Source of the DNA: Flammeovirga pectinis
GTDB taxonomy: Bacteria; Bacteroidota; Bacteroidia; Cytophagales; Flammeovirgaceae
Assembly (NCBI RefSeq): GCF_003970675.1
Contig: NZ_CP034562.1
Location: forward strand, 1 to 64,000
Direction: 5' to 3'
Length of the DNA stretch: 64,000 nt
Shown: one piece after another, positions 56,625 to 64,000 of the stretch
How positions within the stretch are numbered: the first letter of the stretch is position 1
How the letters are laid out: each line of letters starts with the position of its first letter
Notes under the pieces: generated by a model
What the model was told of the DNA's origin: nothing
What the model saw: the letters and a program-made list of their open reading frames with translations, nothing else
Database searches by the model: none
Program-made: the position numbers and the translations under genes

Positions 56625-57686
56625 ATGAAGCAGAACTCTATTCTTCTATTCTCAATAACTTTACTTCTTCTAAGTACATCAACTTTATATGCTCAGTTAG
56701 GTGGTGCAAAAACATATAATTTTTTGACTGTACCAACAAATGCAAGACAAGTAGGACTTGGTGGTTTTTTAACTTCTTCTGGAGTTAATGATGCAAATGC
56801 TATGTTTTATAATTCGTCTCTTTTAGGTGATAACTCTGTAGATAAAGTAATTTTTAATTATTACGATTACCATACAACGGCAGGGCTTACAACATTAGGA
56901 TACGCTAAGAAAGTAGGTAAAGGAGTAGTAGGTTTTGGAATGGGGTATATGGGGTATGGTGATTTCGATGGATTTGATCAGAACGGTAGTTATACTGGAA
57001 CTTATACAGCAAATGATTATTGGTTCCAAGGAAGTTATACTAGAAAAGTAGGTGTATTTTCTTTTGCTGCAAATATGAAATTTGCTGCTTCAACTATAGA
57101 AAGTTATAAATCAAATGCTTTAATGTTTGATATGAATGGTTCTTTTATCCACCCAACAAAAGATTTAGTTGTTGGTTTGGTGATAAAAAATGCAGGTTTT
57201 GTGATGAAAGAATATCAACCTAATGATAAAAGTGAATTACCTTTTGATACACAATTAGGTATTTCCTTTAAACCTCAACAAATGCCTATCCGCTTTTCTG
57301 TTACTTATCATCATATACATGAATTTGATATCACTTATACAGATACTTCTTTAAAGGGTGAAACAGATGCTTTTGGTAATGAATTATATACAGAACCTAG
57401 TTTTACTGACAAATTGTCACGGCATTTTGCCTTTGGAGGTGAATTTGTATTGGGTAAAGTCATTAATCTTAGGGCAGGTTACAATGTGATGCGCCGTAAA
57501 GAAATGGTAACTCAAGGAGTGAAAGGATTAGCAGGGATGTCTTTGGGAGCTGCATTAAAAATCAAAAAACATATTGACTTTAGTTATAGTGTAGCTTGGT
57601 ATCATGTGGCAGGACCTACCAATAGTTTAAGTTTAGCAGTGGCTACTTCAGGTTGGGAAAAAAGAAAGAAAACAGTGATAGAATAG
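56625..57686 (+). CDS. porQ: Type IX secretion protein PorQ
   Basis: Outer-membrane barrel of 353 aa. After a signal peptide (LLLLSTSTLYAQ) comes LGGAKTYNFLTVPTNARQVGLGGFLTSS, the PorQ counterpart of the PorV start. Glycine-rich strands and GGEFVLGKVINLRAGYNVMRR fit the family. The ATG at 56625 is used. It sits 1 nt after the M16 stop and 41 nt before hslU. With porU and porV it shows a type IX system whose genes are spread out. Confidence 0.85.
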   Translation: MKQNSILLFSITLLLLSTSTLYAQLGGAKTYNFLTVPTNARQVGLGGFLTSSGVNDANAMFYNSSLLGDNSVDKVIFNYYDYHTTAGLTTLGYAKKVGKGVVGFGMGYMGYGDFDGFDQNGSYTGTYTANDYWFQGSYTRKVGVFSFAANMKFAASTIESYKSNALMFDMNGSFIHPTKDLVVGLVIKNAGFVMKEYQPNDKSELPFDTQLGISFKPQQMPIRFSVTYHHIHEFDITYTDTSLKGETDAFGNELYTEPSFTDKLSRHFAFGGEFVLGKVINLRAGYNVMRRKEMVTQGVKGLAGMSLGAALKIKKHIDFSYSVAWYHVAGPTNSLSLAVATSGWEKRKKTVIE

Positions 57687-57727
57687 AAATCAAATTATAT
57701 ATAGTTGATCACATTAATAATAAATCA

Positions 57728-59104
57728 ATGTTAGAGAACTCAAAATATTTAACCCCGAGAGAAATTGTATCAGAATTAGATAAATACATTATTGGTCAAG
57801 ATGACGCAAAGAAAAATGTATCTATTGCTTTAAGAAACCGTTGGCGTAGAATGAACGTTAAGGGTGATCTTAAAAAAGAAATTATGCCCAATAATATTTT
57901 AATGATTGGTTCTACAGGAGTTGGTAAGACGGAAATTGCACGTCGATTAGCTAAAGTAGCAAAAGCACCATTTGTTAAAGTAGAGGCCTCTAAATTTACA
58001 GAAGTTGGTTATGTTGGTAGAGATGTAGAAAGCATGGTAAGAGACCTTGTTGAACAATCTGTAGGCATGATTAAAGATTTGAAGAAAGCTTTAGTAGAAG
58101 AAAAAACGGTTCAAGCTGTAGAAGATGTTATTCTTGATGCTTTAATACCACCTTTAAAAAGTTCTCCTACAACAAATGCAACAGGTGAATATATTTCTTC
58201 TGACCACGAATTAAATGAAAAAACGCGTGAACGTTTTAGAGAGAAATTACGTGCAGGTGAATTAGAAGATAGAAAAATAGATGTTACTGTTGATAAAAAT
58301 GGTGGCGGACTTGGTTTTGTAGGTGGAGGAGCTCCAATGGATGAGGGTTCTATGATGAACATCCAAGAGATGATCAACGGAATGCTTCCTAAGAAAACTA
58401 AGAAAAGAAAAATGACGATTGCAGAAGCACGTAAGATCTTGGTTGATCAAGAAAGTGCTAAGCTAATCGACATGGACGAGGTAAAAGATGAAGCTGTGCG
58501 TTTAGCAGAGAACTCTGGTATTATATTTATCGATGAAATTGATAAAGTAGCTAGTGGTGGTAATAAGCAAGGAGCTGATGTATCTAGAGAAGGTGTACAA
58601 AGAGATCTTCTTCCAATTGTAGAAGGAAGTACAGTGAATACAAAACATGGTATGGTTAAAACCGATCATATCCTATTTGTAGCAGCAGGAGCATTCCATG
58701 TTTCTAAACCGTCTGATTTAATACCAGAGCTTCAAGGTCGTTTTCCAATTAGAGTGGAATTACAAAGCCTTACAGACAAAGATTTTAGGACAATTTTACG
58801 TCAGCCAAAGAATGCTTTAACTAAGCAATATGTAGCATTACTAGAGGCAGAAGGTGTGAAATTATCTTTTAATGATGATGCTTTAGATGAAATAGCTACA
58901 ATTGCCTATGAAATTAATATTGAAGTAGAAAACATTGGAGCAAGAAGATTACATACAGTAATGTCTCATTTATTAAATGATTTATTATTTGATGTTCCTG
59001 ATGTAATTGGAGCAAATGCACAAATTGTTGTAACTAAAGAAATGGTTCACGAACGTTTATCAGGTTTAGTTAAAAATAGAGATTTGAGCCAGTACATTCT
59101 TTAA
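57728..59104 (+). CDS. hslU: ATP-dependent protease ATPase HslU
   Basis: Clp/HSP100-class unfoldase of 458 aa that feeds HslV. LTPREIVSELDKYIIGQDDAKK, Walker A GSTGVGKTEIARRLA, Walker B GIIFIDEIDKVA, the I domain with VGGGAPMDEGSMMNIQEMI, and the C-terminal SGLVKNRDLSQYIL docking tail are seen. The ATG at 57728 is chosen over one 25 codons upstream. hslV is not in this window. Confidence 0.96.
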   Translation: MLENSKYLTPREIVSELDKYIIGQDDAKKNVSIALRNRWRRMNVKGDLKKEIMPNNILMIGSTGVGKTEIARRLAKVAKAPFVKVEASKFTEVGYVGRDVESMVRDLVEQSVGMIKDLKKALVEEKTVQAVEDVILDALIPPLKSSPTTNATGEYISSDHELNEKTRERFREKLRAGELEDRKIDVTVDKNGGGLGFVGGGAPMDEGSMMNIQEMINGMLPKKTKKRKMTIAEARKILVDQESAKLIDMDEVKDEAVRLAENSGIIFIDEIDKVASGGNKQGADVSREGVQRDLLPIVEGSTVNTKHGMVKTDHILFVAAGAFHVSKPSDLIPELQGRFPIRVELQSLTDKDFRTILRQPKNALTKQYVALLEAEGVKLSFNDDALDEIATIAYEINIEVENIGARRLHTVMSHLLNDLLFDVPDVIGANAQIVVTKEMVHERLSGLVKNRDLSQYIL

Positions 59105-59134
59105 GTAAAAGAGTGCACTGTGTTACACGTATAT

Positions 59135-59173
59135 AAATCTCGATTTCATTAATTTGAAGTTGGGATTTTTTTT
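59135..59173 (+). terminator. Terminator of hslU
   Basis: AAATCTC pairs with GGGATTT (one wobble), with weaker pairing inside, and runs into eight T, 30 nt after hslU. The following 250 nt up to the SusC gene are AT-rich; no gene or clear promoter is seen. Confidence 0.7.
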
Positions 59174-59426
59174 ATTTTACCCGAATAGTGCAATTTATTC
59201 TTGATTGATTTTAGGTAAAAAAACAATAAAATTATGTAATATTATGTAAAGAAAGTTAATATTTCACTCGTCAATTAAATAAGAAGAGGTGCACTAAATG
59301 CTGACAGAACTATAATGCATAAATAACACAAGCTCACAGAGACTCTTTTTTATTACAATAATCTTCAGTAATACCTGACGAAGAACTTATTAGTAGACTT
59401 CAATCAAAATAACCAATAGTTAACGA

Positions 59427-62400
59427 ATGAGACTAAAAGCAACACTATGTTGGCTACTGTCTGTAATTACGATTTCGATCTCTTTAGCACAAGAGAAAGT
59501 AGTATCGGGAACAGTTACAGATGGAGTAAAGCCACTACCTGGAGTAACTGTTGTTGTCAAAGGAACTCGACGAGGAGCGGTTTCAGACATAGATGGTAAG
59601 TATAAGATACAGTTACAATCCGATGATAATACAATTGTATTTAATTTTATTGGTATGCGATCCAAAGAAGTAACAGTGGGTAACCAATCGGTTATTGATG
59701 TTGCAATGGAAGAAAATACTGAAGAGTTAGATGAAGTTATTGTAACTGCAAACGCCATTGAAAGGGAAAAACGAACCTTAGGGTATTCTGTTACTTCTGT
59801 AAAAGGAGAAGAAGTTGATAGAGTGAAATCTACAAACTTCTTGAATTCACTTTCTGGTAAAGTGCCTGGAGTTCAGATATCTCAAGCAAGTTCAAATCCA
59901 GGAGGATCTACAAGAATTGTGATTAGAGGTACCAATTCATTAAGTGGAGGTAACCAACCTCTAATTGTTGTGGATGGTATACCAGTTTCTAATACCAACA
60001 TATCAACAGGAAGTGGTATTTCTGGAGCATTTGATGCTGGTAATGGAGCCGGAGAAATTAATCCAGCAGATATAGCCTCTGTAACGGTATTAAAAGGTGC
60101 TTCTGCAGCAGCATTGTATGGTTCAAGAGCTGCAAACGGAGCAATTATTATTACCACCAAAAAAGGAAACATTAAAGAAGGACCAACTGTTAGCTTAAGT
60201 TCTAGTTTTAGAGCAGAGAGTCCTAATAGATTACCTTCTTTCCAAAATAGATATGCGCAAGGATATTATGGTAAATACGATAAACGAGCAGAAAATGGAT
60301 GGGGACCAGAGATAAACGGTCAAGTTGTACCTGCATATAGTTATGCAGCAGATACAGCAGATTTACCAGAAAGTCAGTGGCCATTACAAACATTAAAAGC
60401 TTATCCAAGTAATGTAGAAGACTTCTACCAGACGGGTACATTATTTATAAATTCAGTAGATGTTTCTAGTGCTACAGAAAAAGGAGATTATAGATTAGGG
60501 TTTACTTCCATGAATCAAAAAGGTATTGTACCTGGAGCTGGGTTAGATAGATATACATTTGCAGTGAATGCAGGACAACAATTAAATAAAGTAATTAAGT
60601 CTCGTGTTGGTATGAATTATATCAAATCTGAAACACGAGGTTCTGTATCTCAAGGAGGTAATTCACCAAATGTACTAACATCTATTATTAACGGAATTCC
60701 AAGAACAACACCATTAGAACGTTTGTATTTAGTGGATGGGGAACAAAATCCAATAGGTAGATTTTCTAATAGCCCTTATTGGGTAGCAGAAAAAAATGGT
60801 AATAATGTAAACGTTAATCGTTTCTTTGGTTTCGGGATGTTAGAAGCAAAAGCTACAGATTGGTTAACATTTAGAGCTAGAGCAGGTCTTGATTATAGAG
60901 TAGATAAACGTTTTTCAAAATCTGCAAAAGGAACATTGGGTGCAATTAATGGATCTTTTGTGAATGATGATATGGAAAGAACTGAATTGACAACATCTTT
61001 AATGGCTACAATTCAGAAAGAATTTGGAGAGAAGTTTAAATTAACGGCTATAGTTGGACATGAATATAATAGTAGAGTGTTTAAAAGAAGTACCTTATCT
61101 GCTTCAGAGCTTTCTGTAACTGATTTGTATACTCCAGCAAATGCTAAAAATACTACTTCTACTACCGACTTTGTTGAACAACGTTTATTAGGTGCTTATG
61201 GTGATATATCACTTACATACAATAACTACCTAACTTTAAACTTAACAATGAGAAATGATTGGTCATCAACTTTACCGAAAGATAATAGATCCTATTTCTA
61301 TCCTTCAGGAAGTTTATCATTTGTATTCTCAGAAGCATTAAACTTACATAATGACGTGTTCTCTTATGGTAAATTAAGATTAAGTGCAGCACAGGTAGGC
61401 AATGATACAAACCCATATCAATTAGATTATAATTACTATCCAAGATCAACTTATTTTGGACAATATAGTACCTCTAACAATTATCCTTTTAATGGGCAAA
61501 CGGCTTATACAGCAACAAATGTAATCCCACCAGAGGGATTGGTACCAGAAAGACAAAATTCTTGGGAGGTAGGAACAGAGTTAAGTTTCTTTAATGGTCG
61601 AATTGGAATAGATTTAACGTATTATCAAATAGAAACAAAGAACCAAATCTTAGCAGTACCGACACCAGAATCTACAGGTTATAGATCTAAGAGAGTAAAT
61701 GCAGGAGCTGTACAAAATGAAGGAATCGAATTATTACTTTCATTTGTACCAATTAAGACGGGTTCTTTTGAGTGGAATTCTCAGGTGAATTTTACTAGAA
61801 ATAGAAATAAAGTTACCGAACTGACTGAAGGCTTAGAAAAACTTCAAATTGCATCAGGGTTTAATGGAGTGTCAGTTCAAGCAGTACCTGGTAAATCTCT
61901 AGAATTGCAAGGAGTAGGTTTTAAAAGATCTGATACTGGAGAAATTTTAGTTGATCCAAAAACGGGTTTAAGAATGCAAGGTGATGAGCAAACTTTTGGA
62001 GAAATTCAACCTGATTTCTTATTGGGTTTCCAAAATAGCTTTACCTACAAAGGAGTTACTTTAAACTTTTTGATTGATTGGAATCAAGGTGGTAAGATGA
62101 TTTCTAGAACTGTTGGTGATTTAAGATACGATGGTTTTGCAGAAGAGACCGCTTTAAATAGAGAGCAAGCATTTATAGATAGAAATGCTTATGTAGAAAA
62201 CGGTGATGGAACATTAAGACAAAATGATATTGCTGTTACGCATCAGGATTATTGGCAGAGCTATTCTACAAGTGGAATTGCAGAAGGAGCCGTGTTTAAT
62301 AAAACATATATAAAACTGAGAGAAGTAAGCTTGGCTTATACATTACCACCATCAATTATAAAAAAGACAAACTTCTTAAAGTCAGTTTCAATTGGGTTTG

Positions 62401-62555
62401 AGGCAAGAAACTTATGGTTAATCTATAGTGAAATTCCTCATATTGACCCAGAGACAAGTTTATTCCAAGCAGCTAGTGATGCGTCTGGAGCTGTAGAAAT
62501 GGGTAGTTTACCCTCAACAAGAAGTTTTGGAGGAAACCTAAAAATTATTTTTTAA
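59427..62555 (+). CDS. SusC/RagA TonB-dependent outer-membrane transporter
   Basis: Barrel transporter of 1042 aa. A signal peptide (LLSVITISISLAQ) is followed by a carboxypeptidase-regulatory-like domain (VSGTVTDGVKPLPGVTVVVKGTRRG), a TonB-box-like stretch (EELDEVIVTANAIEREKRT), and a plug with GVQISQASSNPGGSTRIVIRGT and AAALYGSRAANGAIIITTKKG. The last residues (GGNLKIIF) end in Phe as barrels do. With the SusD-like gene 1 nt away it forms a glycan- or peptide-uptake pair. No degradative enzymes are in view to tell the substrate. Confidence 0.95.
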   Translation: MRLKATLCWLLSVITISISLAQEKVVSGTVTDGVKPLPGVTVVVKGTRRGAVSDIDGKYKIQLQSDDNTIVFNFIGMRSKEVTVGNQSVIDVAMEENTEELDEVIVTANAIEREKRTLGYSVTSVKGEEVDRVKSTNFLNSLSGKVPGVQISQASSNPGGSTRIVIRGTNSLSGGNQPLIVVDGIPVSNTNISTGSGISGAFDAGNGAGEINPADIASVTVLKGASAAALYGSRAANGAIIITTKKGNIKEGPTVSLSSSFRAESPNRLPSFQNRYAQGYYGKYDKRAENGWGPEINGQVVPAYSYAADTADLPESQWPLQTLKAYPSNVEDFYQTGTLFINSVDVSSATEKGDYRLGFTSMNQKGIVPGAGLDRYTFAVNAGQQLNKVIKSRVGMNYIKSETRGSVSQGGNSPNVLTSIINGIPRTTPLERLYLVDGEQNPIGRFSNSPYWVAEKNGNNVNVNRFFGFGMLEAKATDWLTFRARAGLDYRVDKRFSKSAKGTLGAINGSFVNDDMERTELTTSLMATIQKEFGEKFKLTAIVGHEYNSRVFKRSTLSASELSVTDLYTPANAKNTTSTTDFVEQRLLGAYGDISLTYNNYLTLNLTMRNDWSSTLPKDNRSYFYPSGSLSFVFSEALNLHNDVFSYGKLRLSAAQVGNDTNPYQLDYNYYPRSTYFGQYSTSNNYPFNGQTAYTATNVIPPEGLVPERQNSWEVGTELSFFNGRIGIDLTYYQIETKNQILAVPTPESTGYRSKRVNAGAVQNEGIELLLSFVPIKTGSFEWNSQVNFTRNRNKVTELTEGLEKLQIASGFNGVSVQAVPGKSLELQGVGFKRSDTGEILVDPKTGLRMQGDEQTFGEIQPDFLLGFQNSFTYKGVTLNFLIDWNQGGKMISRTVGDLRYDGFAEETALNREQAFIDRNAYVENGDGTLRQNDIAVTHQDYWQSYSTSGIAEGAVFNKTYIKLREVSLAYTLPPSIIKKTNFLKSVSIGFEARNLWLIYSEIPHIDPETSLFQAASDASGAVEMGSLPSTRSFGGNLKIIF

Positions 62556-62556
62556 G

Positions 62557-64000
62557 ATGATTATGGATAAAAAAATTATAACCCTACTTCAAAGAGGATG
62601 TTTGGCGTTGACTTTTCTCCTAACATTTTCTTGTGATAGTATTCTAGATATCAACACAGATCCGTTTGCCGCTGGAGACGATCAGATAGCAGAACAACCA
62701 GGCTTATTGATGACAACAGTAATTACAAGTATATCATCTGATAAGGTGATGGAAACTAATTTATTTAATCGTTGGTCTCAGCATTATGTAGGTGCAGGGG
62801 CATCTGTTTTTTCAGAAGCTGATAATTATTCAATACCAGCTTATCCTCAAACAAATACGTGGTCAACATATTATGTTTCAGCATTAAAAAATGCGAGTAG
62901 AGGTGAGCAGTTAGCACTAAGCGTAGGAGAACAAAATACAGCAGCTCAATTTAAAATTATTCAAGCTTTTGCATTTTATCATCTTACATTAATGTTTGAA
63001 GATATTCCATTTTCAGAATCTTTAAATACAGATGTACTATTTCCAAAAGGAGATACTCAAGAGAATGTATTGAAAGGGATTGTTCAAATGATAGATCAAG
63101 CAATAGCTGATATAGACATAACTAATAATGAGAAAATAAGTGGAGAAGATTTGCTTTTTAAAGGTGATCTAACAAGATGGATAAAGTTTGCTAATTCAAT
63201 TAAAATTAAAACATTAATGGTTTTAGCACAGAAAGATCCTACATATGCTAAATCGAGATTAGAAAAAGCATTTAATGATGATCACGTTGATGAGCTAGCT
63301 GAACAAGTTCAATTAGATTATTATGATGATCTAACAAATGCGAACCAGTTTTATAAACTTCATTACCAATATGCAGGTGGGCAAAGTTTATTCTTCTATG
63401 CATCAAATCCATTTATAGATTTATTAAGGGGGTCTAATGATCCACGTATTGATATATTTTATGATCGTCCAGAGGGAACTTCAGAAGCAGTACCTCATAG
63501 AGGTGTAGACCCAGGTTCTCGTTCATCTTTTACAGTTACCTCTTCATTAAGCCTTCATTTTATTTCTGCAACTTCTCCAGATTTTTGGGTCACTGCCGCA
63601 GAAATGAGGTTTTTAAGAGCTGAAGCAATCCTTAAAGGTTGGATATCGGGAGATGCATCAGATGCAGACCAATATTACAAGGAAGGAATAATTCTCAATA
63701 TTATTCATTTAAATAATTTGGCAACAGTGTTGGATTCAGGAAGAGGAATTACACAAGGTGAGTTTGATATCTATATTGGAGGATTACCTGATTTGGATAA
63801 TCTTTCTGATGCAAATGCCATTAAAGCAGTTTACCAACAAGGGTATATTGAAACTTTTAATAGAGGAATGGATGCTTGGACTTATGTGAGACGAACGGGT
63901 TATCCAGAAAATAAGCCTTTACCAGTAGATGCTGTTTTGAGTAGCCATATTACAAGATTACCTTACTCTCCAAGTGAAGTAAGTGCTAATCCTAATATCC
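62557..64000 (+). CDS. SusD/RagB-like lipoprotein, partial
   Basis: Surface ligand-binding partner of the SusC-like protein; the frame is open to the window edge (about 481 codons seen). A lipoprotein signal (LALTFLLTFSC) puts the acylated cysteine about 26 residues in, followed by DSILDINTDPFAAG, typical of the SusD-like family. Helical TPR-like stretches follow (AAQFKIIQAFAFYHLTLMFEDIPFSES), and the RNPxxW-like region is near YVRRTGYPENKPLP. Two ATGs (62557, 62563) are possible. Its start is 1 nt after the SusC stop, so the two are coupled. Confidence 0.9.
   Translation, partial: MIMDKKIITLLQRGCLALTFLLTFSCDSILDINTDPFAAGDDQIAEQPGLLMTTVITSISSDKVMETNLFNRWSQHYVGAGASVFSEADNYSIPAYPQTNTWSTYYVSALKNASRGEQLALSVGEQNTAAQFKIIQAFAFYHLTLMFEDIPFSESLNTDVLFPKGDTQENVLKGIVQMIDQAIADIDITNNEKISGEDLLFKGDLTRWIKFANSIKIKTLMVLAQKDPTYAKSRLEKAFNDDHVDELAEQVQLDYYDDLTNANQFYKLHYQYAGGQSLFFYASNPFIDLLRGSNDPRIDIFYDRPEGTSEAVPHRGVDPGSRSSFTVTSSLSLHFISATSPDFWVTAAEMRFLRAEAILKGWISGDASDADQYYKEGIILNIIHLNNLATVLDSGRGITQGEFDIYIGGLPDLDNLSDANAIKAVYQQGYIETFNRGMDAWTYVRRTGYPENKPLPVDAVLSSHITRLPYSPSEVSANPNI

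Overview
The window comes from an AT-rich Bacteroidota chromosome, most like a marine Cytophagales/Flammeovirga-type bacterium. The taxonomic pointers are a SusC/SusD pair, three type IX secretion genes (porU, porV, porQ), Bacteroidota-type promoters (TTTG/TTG about 19-20 nt before TAnnTTTG), weak Shine-Dalgarno signals, and ribosomal proteins L36 and S14 without zinc-binding cysteines. Naming the genus is an inference.

Layout. 19-2514: a CheA-type kinase and a CheC-like phosphatase. 2511-6490 (minus strand): ogt, lnt and rsmI in a tight overlapping run, then a MoxR ATPase. 6491-7385: no large gene, but a 50-aa membrane peptide gene and a structured, terminator-ended minus-strand transcript. 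7386-12882: a three-gene SMC-like operon (mksF-mksE-mksB, the JetABC part of Wadjet-type systems) with no JetD nuclease gene. 12905-14390: an IS4-family element. 14454-14847: four tRNA-Phe genes in an exact 107-bp tandem array. 14958-20694: SprT-like protease, MazG, a 56-aa protein, serine dehydratase alpha, a lone nuoA and two exported proteins.

20825-32376: the ribosomal spc/alpha region from rplP to rplQ, with secY, map, infA and rpoA. It begins at rplP with its own promoter and a folded leader; the usual first half of the S10 cluster (rpsJ to rpsC) is not upstream. 32517-38542: carA, then porU and porV, which together do C-terminal signal cleavage and carry cargo at the outer membrane for type IX secretion. 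38773-40058: an M16 peptidase-like gene broken by a one-base frameshift. 40663-41766: a sulfotransferase. 41782-44357: a second IS4 copy that has itself been hit by an IS30 element with a visible 3-bp target duplication.

44381-50179 (minus): a complete RND efflux system (outer membrane channel, pump, periplasmic adaptor). Then glpK, a TPR/SpoIIE phosphatase with an apparently non-ATG start, and ruvB on the minus strand. 55388-59104: M16 zinc peptidase, porQ and hslU on the plus strand. 59427-64000: a SusC-like TonB-dependent receptor and the first part of its SusD partner, which runs off the window.

The most notable points are the nuclease-less Mks/Wadjet-like operon, the split S10 cluster with a long-range stem ending 5 nt before rplP, the preference of both IS4 copies for tail-to-tail gaps, and the single-base frameshift in the M16 gene.
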